From: Chitinophagaceae bacterium BSSC1
GTDB taxonomy: Bacteria; Bacteroidota; Bacteroidia; Chitinophagales; Chitinophagaceae
Length of the DNA: 64,000 nucleotides
Reading direction: 5' to 3'
NCBI GenBank assembly: GCA_002256435.1
Contig: NKJC01000003.1
Span: 186,001-250,000, forward strand
Part shown: positions 43,040 to 51,415 of the stretch, one piece after another
Numbering within the stretch: the stretch's first letter is position 1
How the letters are laid out: each line of letters starts with the position of its first letter
The notes under the pieces: model-generated
What the model was told of the DNA's origin: nothing
The model's database searches: none
What the model saw: only the letters and a program-made list of their open reading frames with translations
Program-made: the position numbers and the translations under genes

Positions 43040-44404
43040 ATGAAATTTAGAAAAAGCTTTCTTTTGGTTTTACTCCTAGGTGTTTCGAGAATGGCATTTT
43101 CACAATCCAATACCAACAAAACCCTGCTCTTTGATTTTGGTAATGGTAAGCCTGCCAAAGGATATACCAAGGTTGGCGCCAATGATACATTCAATTATCA
43201 AAGAGGTTATGGATTTACTGGTGTAGCGCCAATACAAGCTGTTGATAGAGGTGGAAAAGATTTATTGCGCGCTGATTATTGTACAAGTGAAAAGCCTTTT
43301 TATTTTTCGGTAAAATTACCAGAAGGAAATTATGACGTGACACTGATATTGGGAGACAAAAATTATACAAGTTTAACTACGGTTAGAGCAGAGAGCAGAC
43401 GTTTGATGGCGGAAAATATTCACACTGATAAAGGACAATTTCAAACAGTACAAATAACAGTGCATATTCGGGATAGCATTATTAGAAATGCCAATGGCGA
43501 TTCTTTGACCAAGGTAAAACTCAAATCAAGGGTTGGTGCTTCTGAATCTGACTACCTGCATTGGGACAATTTATTAACACTGGAATTCAATAACAAAGCA
43601 GCCAAAGTATGTGCTATTGAAATTAGACACAATACCAACGCTACTACCCTTTTCTTAGCGGGTAATTCTACGGTTGTTGATCAGGACAAAGAACCATGGG
43701 CCAGTTGGGGCCAAATGATTCCAAGATTTTTTCAACCAGGTCTTGTGTCAGTTGCCAACTACGCTGAATCTGGAGAAACACTCAATAGTTTTTGGGGAGA
43801 AAGAAGATTAGAGAAGATTTTAAGTCTGATGAAAAAAGGAGACTATCTATTTATTGAGTTTGCACACAATGATCAAAAAATCAAAGGTCCTGGAGTAGGT
43901 GCTTTTACCACTTATAAAGATATGATTCGCAAATTCATTGTTGCTGCAAGGGCTAAGGGTGGCATTCCTTTTTTAGTTACTTCCATGAATAGAAGAAGTT
44001 TTGATTCTGCTGGACAAATAAAAAATACACTGGGCGATTATCCTGAAGCCATGAGACAAATGGCTGCAGAAGAAAAACTAGCATTGATAGACATGCATGC
44101 AGTGAGCAAAGTTTTGTATGAAGCATGGGGGCCAGTATTGTCTAAGAAAGCATTTGTACACTATCCTGCCAATAGTTTTCCCGGGCAAACAACTGCCTTG
44201 AGTGATGATACCCATTACAATACTTTTGGGGCTTATGAACTAGCCAAATGCATAGTTCAATCATTAAAAGACCAGGATCATCCTTTGGCTAAAATGCTTT
44301 TGCCTAATTTACCAATATTTAACCCCGCAAAACCAGATTTACCGGAGCAGTTTTATTGGCCCATGAGTACAAGAGTTTCTGTATCTAAGCCAGATGGCAA
44401 TTAA
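43040..44404 (+). CDS. Rhamnogalacturonan acetylesterase (SGNH/GDSL, CE12-type) with N-terminal beta-sandwich
   Basis: 454 residues: a signal peptide, an N-terminal beta-rich domain (about 25-195, KTLLFDFGNGKPAKGYTKVG...) often seen on these enzymes, and a C-terminal SGNH hydrolase. The nucleophile block is FLAGNSTVVDQ, the Asn block FIEFAHNDQ and the Asp/His block DDTHYNTFGAYELAK. It removes acetyl groups from pectin rhamnogalacturonan, making it accessible to lyases and GH105. It is co-transcribed with the GH105 gene; its stop overlaps the convergent GH31 stop. Confidence 0.88.
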   Translation: MKFRKSFLLVLLLGVSRMAFSQSNTNKTLLFDFGNGKPAKGYTKVGANDTFNYQRGYGFTGVAPIQAVDRGGKDLLRADYCTSEKPFYFSVKLPEGNYDVTLILGDKNYTSLTTVRAESRRLMAENIHTDKGQFQTVQITVHIRDSIIRNANGDSLTKVKLKSRVGASESDYLHWDNLLTLEFNNKAAKVCAIEIRHNTNATTLFLAGNSTVVDQDKEPWASWGQMIPRFFQPGLVSVANYAESGETLNSFWGERRLEKILSLMKKGDYLFIEFAHNDQKIKGPGVGAFTTYKDMIRKFIVAARAKGGIPFLVTSMNRRSFDSAGQIKNTLGDYPEAMRQMAAEEKLALIDMHAVSKVLYEAWGPVLSKKAFVHYPANSFPGQTTALSDDTHYNTFGAYELAKCIVQSLKDQDHPLAKMLLPNLPIFNPAKPDLPEQFYWPMSTRVSVSKPDGN

Positions 44405-46869
44405 TACTGAACCTGAATTTGAATTTGGTTTTCTTGGTTATTTAATCCAGTATGAATATGCAATTCTTGATTGACTGCATCATAGTTCCAACCAGTATTC
44501 ATTGGCATGTCTTTACTGCTATTATTTTCAAGTAATTTTTTGCCATTCACCATTACTATTTTGGGTACCGCTGCATGGTGTAGGGTTGCCAGATATTGAA
44601 ATGTTTTAACCGAAAAATCATTGGTGATTTTTTTGATCAAGATCTTTGTTTCCTCACTGTTGGAAGCTATTTCATAATCAGTAGTGCTTGACTTTCCTTT
44701 TTGATAATCAAAGCTCAATCCATCGTCCTGATACAAAAGATGACCTTTACCATTTCCTGGATAGACTTGTAAATGCATTTTGTCTACTGGCTTTTCTCCA
44801 AAGAATTTCATGCCGGGTTGCATGGGAATCATAGACCCTGCTTTTACAAATAAAGGAACCTGGTCTAAGGGAGTTAACACATGAATATACTGTTGACCCT
44901 TCCATAATTTGCCAGTCCAGTAATCATACCAATCGCCCTTGGGCAAATAAACAGATCTGGTAACTGCGCCTTTTACGGTTACGGGACAAACCATGAGATC
45001 ATTACCCAATAAATATTGGTCTGCAATGCCATATACATTTTCGTCATCCTGGTATTGCAAAACCAATGCTCGCATCATGGGCATCCCTGTTTTATGGGCT
45101 TGATAAGATACTTGATAGAGGTAGGGAAAAAGTCTATAACGGAGTGAATCAAATTTCTTAAAAATGGCAAATGCTTCTGGACCATAATTCCATGGCTCTT
45201 TGTATGTTGGATGATCCATTCCAAATAAATGCGCAACAGGACTTAACATACCAAACTGAGTCCAACGAACATACAATTCTGGATCTGCCACGTGTTCAAA
45301 GCCACCCATACAATGCGCCCAGTTACTCACTCCAGAAATACCAATATTCAAACCGGCTTTAATCACTGGTGCAAAATATTGCCATTCACTTGGCCAGTCT
45401 CCTGCAAACAAATAAGGATATCGTTGCACGCCTGCATAACCCTCTCTAGTGAGGTTCATGCCTCTGATGCCATTGTATTGTTGAAATTGCTCATAAGCTG
45501 CTTTGGCGTAAGCAATGGGGAATAAGTTGTGCAACTTAGTTACTTCTTTTCCTGTTGGACCTACTTTATCTGACTCATTGGCCAATGCTCCAAAAGCACT
45601 ACCCTCATCTGTTTTCAAAAACTTGGCTCCCAAATCCGCAATCCGTTTTACCCCATGCTTCCACCACCAATTAACTGCTGAGGAGTCAAAGAAATTGACA
45701 AACTCACCAGGCTGTCCATTTTCAGGATAAGTATATCCCAGTGTTCTTGCGGTATCTAATAATTGTAATTTGTTTCCATTGTCAAATCTGGGTCTTACGT
45801 GCAAACCAACCATTTTAAAATTCATGGCATACAAACTATCAAACATAGCTTTTGGATTGTTAAAAGTTTCCCTCCATTCAAAACTAGTTGCACCCTTGCC
45901 TCCTATCTTGCCAAAAATGCGCCAGATAGAATCAATATGCAAAATATCTACGGGTACGCCCATCTCTCTTAACTTTTTGGCCAGTGCCAAAACATAAGCG
46001 TCCGAGCTCATTTGTTCATATCCCCAAGTTCCTCCAGCATAAGTACCCACTTGCAAACCCAAAGCAAAATCTGGCATCAAGGGAGACTTCCCAGTAATGG
46101 AAGTATAGAGGTCTAACAAATGCGGAAAATCAGGACCATACATAAAATAATAATCCAACTCTTCTCCTACTGCTTTTACGGCATAAGTATTTGGATTGGA
46201 TGCGCCCATATCCCATTGGGTAGCAGAACTGGTATGCAAAAAAATGCCATAACCCACCGTGCTCATAAAAAATGGAATGGGACTATAGTTGGCTTCCAAA
46301 ATATTGTAAGCACCAATGATATGGGGTAATCCTTTTCCCCTTCCCACATTGAGTTGTATTTGCTTGGCCCGCTGATCTAGAAAGTCCATGCGCTCTCCAA
46401 ATCCAAAGACATGCTCTCCAGCTTGCAAAACTTTATGCATACTTACCGTATCCGCATTGACTTGTACTGGCGCTTGATTGTTGGATCCTGCATCAGCATT
46501 GAGCAGTTTACCCGCCGCATCCAAGATCTTAATTTGAAAGGGTTGTTTGTTAATCTGTAATTGCAGTTTGGATGTCTTGATTTGAAAACCTGTTCCAGTT
46601 TCTGCAACAGTCATATTAACAGCATCCCATTGATATTTGATGACCATCCAAGGTTCTGCGCTTTCAAAACTTCCTGCTTTTCTAAACCTGATTCTAAATA
46701 GGTCTTCTTTACAAGCTTCTATCAGGTATTTTCCGTTTTTGGTTTCAAAGGAAATGGTATTGCCTTTTCTGGCAAAATTGTTGGCATATTGATCAGCAGT
46801 AGTTGCTGCAAAAATAGAAGCACTGCTGTAGCATATGGCAATGCAAAAAAGGAATGACTTTAAAGACAT
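44401..46869 (-). CDS. Glycoside hydrolase family 31 enzyme, substrate uncertain
   Basis: About 822 residues from the ATG at 46869, which starts at the signal peptide (MSLKSFLFCIAICYSSASIFA). It has an N-terminal beta-sandwich, a GH31 barrel with nucleophile region FLKTDEGSAFG and an acid/base candidate in AGDWPSEW, then C-terminal beta domains. The family's usual HDIGGF is AHCMGGF here, so a conserved Asp is replaced by Cys. Most GH31 members are alpha-glucosidases or alpha-xylosidases; with pectin genes next door, a side-chain sugar of pectin or xyloglucan is a reasonable guess. It is downstream of, and co-directional with, the CysG-N/TauE fusion gene. Confidence 0.82.
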   Translation of the reverse strand: MSLKSFLFCIAICYSSASIFAATTADQYANNFARKGNTISFETKNGKYLIEACKEDLFRIRFRKAGSFESAEPWMVIKYQWDAVNMTVAETGTGFQIKTSKLQLQINKQPFQIKILDAAGKLLNADAGSNNQAPVQVNADTVSMHKVLQAGEHVFGFGERMDFLDQRAKQIQLNVGRGKGLPHIIGAYNILEANYSPIPFFMSTVGYGIFLHTSSATQWDMGASNPNTYAVKAVGEELDYYFMYGPDFPHLLDLYTSITGKSPLMPDFALGLQVGTYAGGTWGYEQMSSDAYVLALAKKLREMGVPVDILHIDSIWRIFGKIGGKGATSFEWRETFNNPKAMFDSLYAMNFKMVGLHVRPRFDNGNKLQLLDTARTLGYTYPENGQPGEFVNFFDSSAVNWWWKHGVKRIADLGAKFLKTDEGSAFGALANESDKVGPTGKEVTKLHNLFPIAYAKAAYEQFQQYNGIRGMNLTREGYAGVQRYPYLFAGDWPSEWQYFAPVIKAGLNIGISGVSNWAHCMGGFEHVADPELYVRWTQFGMLSPVAHLFGMDHPTYKEPWNYGPEAFAIFKKFDSLRYRLFPYLYQVSYQAHKTGMPMMRALVLQYQDDENVYGIADQYLLGNDLMVCPVTVKGAVTRSVYLPKGDWYDYWTGKLWKGQQYIHVLTPLDQVPLFVKAGSMIPMQPGMKFFGEKPVDKMHLQVYPGNGKGHLLYQDDGLSFDYQKGKSSTTDYEIASNSEETKILIKKITNDFSVKTFQYLATLHHAAVPKIVMVNGKKLLENNSSKDMPMNTGWNYDAVNQELHIHTGLNNQENQIQIQVQY

Positions 46870-46965
46870 GCAATCTGTTTTTAGTCCATCCATCATGGAC
46901 AGACATTGCAAACTAACCATTCATCTAGATTAGCCATCCTGTAGCTGCCTGTAAATTTGGTATTT

Positions 46966-48513
46966 TTATAACCCGCTCAAGGCCTTGAGCAGGATGCGTA
47001 AGCTCCAGAAAATCACTAGAGAGCCAACAGCAATAAACATGGTTTTAACGGGTAACTTTCCTGAAAGTCTAGCGGCCAAAGGTGCAGCTGCCAAGCCTCC
47101 AATAATTAATCCCGCAATAATCTGCCAATGGCTAATGCCCAACATGGAGAAAAAAGTCAGTGCACTGGCAAGGGTTACAAAAAATTCGGTGATACTAACG
47201 GTACCAATCACAAATCTGGGAGTTCTCCCTTTTGCAATCAGGGTACTGGTCACCAAGGGCCCCCAACCACCACCGCCAAAAGAATCTAAGAAACCACCTG
47301 CTCCTGCCAACCAACCAGCGTTTTTAACTTTCTGTGGTTTTTTGTTTTTCTTAAATGCGGCATAGAAAATACGCAAGCCCAAAAGAAGGGTGTATGCGGC
47401 TAAAATAGGTCTAATATAATTGGCGTATTCATTTCCCAATACAGACAAAAGATAAGCACCAGCAACGGCTCCAAGAATGCCTGGAATTAATAAGACTTTG
47501 AATAATTTTTTATTCACGTTGCCAAATCTATAATGGCTATAACCAGAAGCGCCACTGGAAAACATTTCTGCAGTATGTATACTTCCACTGATAGCTGGAA
47601 GATTTACACCAAGTGATAATAAAATAGTGGTGCAAGTAACACCATATCCCATCCCCAATGCACCATCCACCAACTGGGCCAAAAATCCGGCAAAAATCAT
47701 CCAATAAAAACTACTGTCAACAAAAGTTGGAATGGCACGAACGCCTTTTAAGATATCATTGAATGGAATATACGTGAGTATGAAATACCCCACAAACATG
47801 AAGAAAAAAGCAAAGACAAATTTAGAGGCAATATTTTTCCATTTCTTTTCACTGATGGCAATATCCTCACCTTCATTATCTACCAAGCCCTTTGTTAATT
47901 CATTGAGCTGTTTCACTTTTGAACTAAAATCACCTTTCAAAGTTTTTCTAACTGCAGCCATATTATCCAATAAATCATCCAATTCATTGGGCAAGGTTTC
48001 CTGCAATACTTCTTTTAGTCTTTTGGCAATAGTGGGTGATTTGCCATTGGTAGAAATGGCAATTTTTAAATTGCCCTTGGTCACTATGGATCCCAAATAA
48101 AAATCACAGAGTTCTGGCTTATCGGCAACATTCACCAATAGTCCTTTTGCCTTGGCATCCTGTCTAATCAGTTCACTCAAGGGAATATCATTCACCGCAA
48201 CAAACACTAATTCTGCGCCAGTTAAATCAGAAACATGATAGTCTTTTTCAAAAATGGTTAGACCAGAAAATGAAGCTTGAAGCTCCCATATAGCGGGATC
48301 TACGTTTGCTGCCACCACTCTAATAGTAGCATCGGGTGCATTGTTCAATAAGGCCTGCAATTTTTCCAAACCCACTTTTCCAGCACCCACCACCAACACT
48401 TCTAAGGAAGATAGTTTTAAGAAAACAGGGAAAAGCCTGTTTCCCCCCGGAGCAGGCTTTCCCTGGTTTTCAGATGATATTGCTTGCGGATCTATATCAG
48501 TTATTTCTACCAA
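46966..48513 (-). CDS. Fusion of precorrin-2 dehydrogenase/sirohydrochlorin ferrochelatase (CysG-N/Met8) and TauE/SafE permease
   Basis: 515 residues. Residues about 20-220 match CysG-N/Met8: NRLFPVFLKLSSLEVLVVGAGKVGLEKL (NAD site), the catalytic-Asp region NVADKPELCDFYLGS and the conserved Ser in STNGKSPTIAKRL. From about 228 on there are around eight helices of the TauE/SafE family (DGALGMGYGVTCTTILLSLG, GFLDSFGGGGWGPLVTSTLI). The first half would make sirohaem from precorrin-2 and the second move a sulfur anion across the membrane. The start is TTG at 48513: a stop lies two codons upstream and no ATG precedes the domain. Its promoter overlaps an AGTCTAC-type operator. Confidence 0.88.
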   Translation of the reverse strand: MVEITDIDPQAISSENQGKPAPGGNRLFPVFLKLSSLEVLVVGAGKVGLEKLQALLNNAPDATIRVVAANVDPAIWELQASFSGLTIFEKDYHVSDLTGAELVFVAVNDIPLSELIRQDAKAKGLLVNVADKPELCDFYLGSIVTKGNLKIAISTNGKSPTIAKRLKEVLQETLPNELDDLLDNMAAVRKTLKGDFSSKVKQLNELTKGLVDNEGEDIAISEKKWKNIASKFVFAFFFMFVGYFILTYIPFNDILKGVRAIPTFVDSSFYWMIFAGFLAQLVDGALGMGYGVTCTTILLSLGVNLPAISGSIHTAEMFSSGASGYSHYRFGNVNKKLFKVLLIPGILGAVAGAYLLSVLGNEYANYIRPILAAYTLLLGLRIFYAAFKKNKKPQKVKNAGWLAGAGGFLDSFGGGGWGPLVTSTLIAKGRTPRFVIGTVSITEFFVTLASALTFFSMLGISHWQIIAGLIIGGLAAAPLAARLSGKLPVKTMFIAVGSLVIFWSLRILLKALSGL

Positions 48514-48560
48514 TGATTAGTGCTTTCTTGAACCCTGCGAAAATAAGGTAAAAATTCATT

Positions 48561-48598
48561 AATCCTACAATTTTAGTAGACTTAATTATTGAATCAAA
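48561..48598 (-). promoter_or_regulatory. Promoter of the CysG-N/TauE gene with overlapping sulfur-regulon operator (site 1)
   Basis: On the minus strand TTTG (48595-48598), 19 bp, TAAAATTG (48568-48575) fits the Bacteroidota promoter with one mismatch. The inverted repeat AATCCTAC-N7-GTAGACTT (48561-48583, plus strand) covers the -7 box, so bound protein should block initiation. Predicted start is near 48562. Confidence 0.6.
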
Positions 48599-48600
48599 TT

Positions 48601-51147
48601 TTATAAGCCAAATCTCAAAGTAACCCCATAAGTTCTTGGGTCACCTAACACGCCTGCATAATGTCCGGCATTGCCACCAGCGGGCAATAATTGCTCATAG
48701 TAATCCTTGTTCAAAATATTTCTTCCCCATGCAAAAAAGGACAATCCATTGGTGACCCTATAACCCAATCTTGCATTTAAAATGGCGTATCCATCAATAT
48801 TTAAATAAGCCGAAGGCGATGGACTAGAAGAATATGATGACCTATAATAAACCTCAGAAGCTATAAAAAACTTACTGGCTTTACCAAAGAACACTGCAGG
48901 AAAATTGTATTCACCACCCAAGGACCCAGCCCATTTAGAAATGCCAGGTAATGCCCCACCAGAAATGTCTTTAAAAGCAACCTGCACGCCGTTTTGAGTT
49001 GTACCTGTTTCTTCTAATGGAAGTGGCGCATTGGTAAAGCTTACATATTTGCCGTCTGTATAAGAAATGGCGGTAAACAAACTGAATTTATTTTGGAAAT
49101 TAATGTTACCATCCAATTCAATCCCATTTACATTTACTTTTTCAGCATTGGCAATATATCCTCTGTTTACACCTAGCTGTGGTGATTGAACATTGGCTTG
49201 ATAATTTTCAATATCTGTATTAAACAAACTCAGGTTCAGCGTAACATTTTCTAATGGAGTAGTTTTTACTCCCAACTCAAGATGTTTTACATATTCCGGT
49301 TTAATCACGGCCAGATCTGTAGCAGCTGAATTGTCAGGATTATTTGGCAAACCTGCAACATTCACACCTACTGGTTTGAAGCTTGTTGAATAAGTAGCAA
49401 ATGCATTGATTTTTTTGGTAGGCCTATAAGAAACAGTCAAATGATAGGTCAGGTTATTTTCATCCGCATTAGCATCATAGGATTGGCTGGTATAGACCAA
49501 GTTTTTTAAGGCTAATAATGCGGCATCTGTAGTTTGTAATCCACCTGCGGCTACTCTGTTATAGACAACATCTTTTTTGTCAAAATTAAAACGCAAACCT
49601 GGTTGCACATGAATTCCATTGACAACCTCCCAATCAATATTGGCAAAAGCAGCAGCACTCAGCGATTTAATAGATGCCTTTGTTTTAATGCCATAACCGT
49701 CTAACAAACCTGGGGTTTGCCAAAGGGCACTGGTAGTACTTTGTACAAAACGCCATTGGTCTTTACCTGATTCTTCATTACCATCAATCTTAACTTCTTG
49801 ACCAAGAGCAAATAAGCCAAAAACCGCATTTACATTAGAAGCTAACTCGCCAGAATAACGAAACTCTTGAGACCATTGTTGGTGTTTAGCAGGATTCTGT
49901 GATTTGGCCAATGCTTGCAAACCTGTAAAATCACGATCATTTGACGGACCCCAATTCCAATAACGCCAAGCAGTGGTAGAAGTAAATGTACCAGCACCAA
50001 TTTTTGAATCTATGTTAACGGATGCTCCTCCAAAATCATTGTCCGAATTCCATGGCGTATCATGATCAATTAATCGGTCAAATGCATTTTGACTAGGAAG
50101 GCTATATTTCAGGTCTGCAATAATAGAAGCAAATTGTCTATAAGCTGCGCGCTTGGTAGTAACAACTCCTGCCACCACTTGTGCATAGCCATCAGGTTTT
50201 TGACTAGAAGCATCAGCTGAAAAATTGATGTTGGTATTTTCTGATGCTTTGTACAATAACTGACCATGGAAACCAAGATTATTCAAATCATTGGTATTTT
50301 TATTGGTGCGTACATTTTCAACAGTACCATCTCTTTGGGTACCTGAAAAAGACAAACGTCCTGCCAATCGTTTATTCAATGCACCAGTGATAGAACTCTT
50401 GGCCTGTATATAACCATAGTTGCCATAACTCAATTCAAAATTGGCACCTGATTTAAAATTTGGTTTCTTAGTAGTAATATTCAAAGCTCCTGAAGTAGTG
50501 TTCTTACCAAACAAAGTTCCTTGAGGACCACGCAATACTTCAATCCGCTCTATATCAATAAAATCTAGTGTGGCAGCAGCAGGACGGGCATAATATACCC
50601 CATCTACATAAAAACCAACTCCTTGATCAAGGCCATCATTGGTTAGACCAAATGGCGAACCCAAACCACGGATATTGATGCCCGTGTTTCTTGGATTAGA
50701 AGTATACAACTGTACTGATGGAACAAATTCTTTTACCCGATTCACATTAAATGCACCAGCGTCTTCTACTTTAGAACCACTAATTACTGAAATAGAAATA
50801 GGCACGTCTTGTAATACTTCTCTGCGCCTGCGCGATGTTACAATGATGGTATCGCGTTGATATAATACTTCCAACTGAACCAAAATGTTGTTTTCGGAAC
50901 TACTCTTTATTTGCTTTTCCAGTTTTTCAAAACCTGTAAAAGATACCACTACCGTAAAAGGAAATTTCTGAATTTTTGAAAATTGGAAATTCCCTGCGCT
51001 ATCGGTAACAGTATTAAGATTAGTTCCTTTAATGCTAACATTAGCATATGGAATAGCTGTATTATTTCCATTGACAACTTTGCCTGAAAATTGCGCAATC
51101 ACAATGGCTGGCAAGAATATGGTTAAAAATAAAATGATAGATTTCAT
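48601..51147 (-). CDS. TonB-dependent outer-membrane receptor of the sulfur-assimilation cluster
   Basis: 848 residues: a signal peptide (MKSIILFLTIFLPAIVIAQ), a CarboxypepD_reg-like domain (about 20-95, FSGKVVNGNNTAIPYANVSIKG), a plug (about 110-230, RRREVLQDVPISISVISGSKV...RGPQGTLFGKNTTSGALNI) and a 22-strand-type barrel ending RTYGVTLRFGL. No SusD partner is present, so it is not a standard polysaccharide system. Flanked by sirohaem and sulfite-reductase genes, and with a leader encoding a poly-Cys peptide, it probably imports a sulfur compound, or possibly a tetrapyrrole or metal complex needed for sulfur assimilation. The substrate is unknown. Confidence 0.92.
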   Translation of the reverse strand: MKSIILFLTIFLPAIVIAQFSGKVVNGNNTAIPYANVSIKGTNLNTVTDSAGNFQFSKIQKFPFTVVVSFTGFEKLEKQIKSSSENNILVQLEVLYQRDTIIVTSRRRREVLQDVPISISVISGSKVEDAGAFNVNRVKEFVPSVQLYTSNPRNTGINIRGLGSPFGLTNDGLDQGVGFYVDGVYYARPAAATLDFIDIERIEVLRGPQGTLFGKNTTSGALNITTKKPNFKSGANFELSYGNYGYIQAKSSITGALNKRLAGRLSFSGTQRDGTVENVRTNKNTNDLNNLGFHGQLLYKASENTNINFSADASSQKPDGYAQVVAGVVTTKRAAYRQFASIIADLKYSLPSQNAFDRLIDHDTPWNSDNDFGGASVNIDSKIGAGTFTSTTAWRYWNWGPSNDRDFTGLQALAKSQNPAKHQQWSQEFRYSGELASNVNAVFGLFALGQEVKIDGNEESGKDQWRFVQSTTSALWQTPGLLDGYGIKTKASIKSLSAAAFANIDWEVVNGIHVQPGLRFNFDKKDVVYNRVAAGGLQTTDAALLALKNLVYTSQSYDANADENNLTYHLTVSYRPTKKINAFATYSTSFKPVGVNVAGLPNNPDNSAATDLAVIKPEYVKHLELGVKTTPLENVTLNLSLFNTDIENYQANVQSPQLGVNRGYIANAEKVNVNGIELDGNINFQNKFSLFTAISYTDGKYVSFTNAPLPLEETGTTQNGVQVAFKDISGGALPGISKWAGSLGGEYNFPAVFFGKASKFFIASEVYYRSSYSSSPSPSAYLNIDGYAILNARLGYRVTNGLSFFAWGRNILNKDYYEQLLPAGGNAGHYAGVLGDPRTYGVTLRFGL

Positions 51148-51163
51148 AACTGTAGATAATATT

Positions 51164-51188
51164 ATAGTCTATATTTTTAATAGACTAT
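51164..51188. promoter_or_regulatory. Inverted repeat ATAGTCTAT-N7-ATAGACTAT in the receptor leader (site 2)
   Basis: Perfect 9-bp arms (51164-51172, 51180-51188) with a 7-bp AT spacer, 16 bp upstream of the receptor ATG. As DNA it resembles the other AGTCTAC-type operators. As RNA it forms a hairpin next to the ribosome-binding region, so it may be an operator, a translational switch, or both. Confidence 0.6.
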
Positions 51189-51248
51189 TATGATAAAAAA
51201 TAGTTAGTGCTTGTTAGACTTTTACCTTAAATAAATTCATTGAGGGAA

Positions 51249-51329
51249 TCAACAACAACAACAGCAACAACAGTGAAGAGAACAATGGCTGTTTATACAA
51301 AATGTCTTAGGCAGAAAATTTGGTTTCAT
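51249..51329 (-). CDS. Poly-cysteine leader peptide upstream of the TonB receptor
   Basis: A 26-codon frame from ATG at 51329 to TGA at 51249 encodes MKPNFLPKTF followed by Cys at 11, 16 and 20-26, so the last seven codons before the stop are all Cys. It begins about 18 nt after the predicted transcription start and ends 101 nt before the receptor ATG. Nine Cys in 26 residues, with the run immediately before the stop, is the layout of an amino-acid-sensing leader: ribosomes would stall on the Cys codons when Cys-tRNA is short. Poly-Cys upstream frames that regulate sulfur genes are known in mycobacteria; I know of none in this phylum. The run coincides with an (AAC)n-like repeat, so chance cannot be ruled out without conservation. 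Confidence 0.6.
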   Translation of the reverse strand: MKPNFLPKTFCINSHCSLHCCCCCCC

Positions 51330-51353
51330 GACTTTATACTGGATATTGCAAGG

Positions 51354-51385
51354 CAAAAATAAGCGCTTGTTATTAGTCTACCAAA
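51354..51385 (-). promoter_or_regulatory. Promoter of the leader peptide-TonB receptor transcript
   Basis: On the minus strand TTTG (51382-51385), 20 bp, TATTTTTG (51354-51361), an exact match to both Bacteroidota elements. Predicted start near 51347, giving a leader of about 200 nt before the receptor gene. The -33 box lies inside the inverted repeat at 51371-51399. Confidence 0.68.
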
Positions 51386-51399
51386 TTTGTATACTAATA
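51371..51399. promoter_or_regulatory. Sulfur-regulon operator at the receptor promoter (site 3)
   Basis: TATTAGTCTAC, 7-bp spacer CAAATTT, GTATACTAATA: 11-bp arms with one mismatch. It covers the -33 TTTG of the receptor promoter and shares the CTAC-N7-GTA core with sites 1 and 4. Confidence 0.6.
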
Positions 51400-51415
51400 T
51401 TTTTCTCCCATTTCT

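Noticed and set aside
48497..48559. A 20-codon upstream frame overlapping the TTG start of the CysG-N/TauE gene
   Set aside because: It starts only a few nt after the predicted transcription start, has no notable codon pattern and no ribosome-binding site. Probably chance.
51249..51272. The AAC/AGC run read as a simple microsatellite rather than coding
   Set aside because: It is repetitive, but the Cys frame has an ATG at the right distance from a near-consensus promoter, two more Cys outside the repeat and a stop directly at its end. Kept as a candidate leader peptide with moderate confidence.
51148..51347. A cobalamin or SAM riboswitch in the receptor leader
   Set aside because: No B12-box-like conserved core and no SAM-class junction pattern was recognised. 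The structure is better explained by the peptide and inverted repeat.
51371..51399. Terminator of the hemB operon
   Set aside because: The inverted repeat lies 16 bp before the hemB stop codon's outer edge in the leftward direction, but no U-tract follows the stem, and it coincides with the -33 box of a strong promoter and matches other operator-like repeats.
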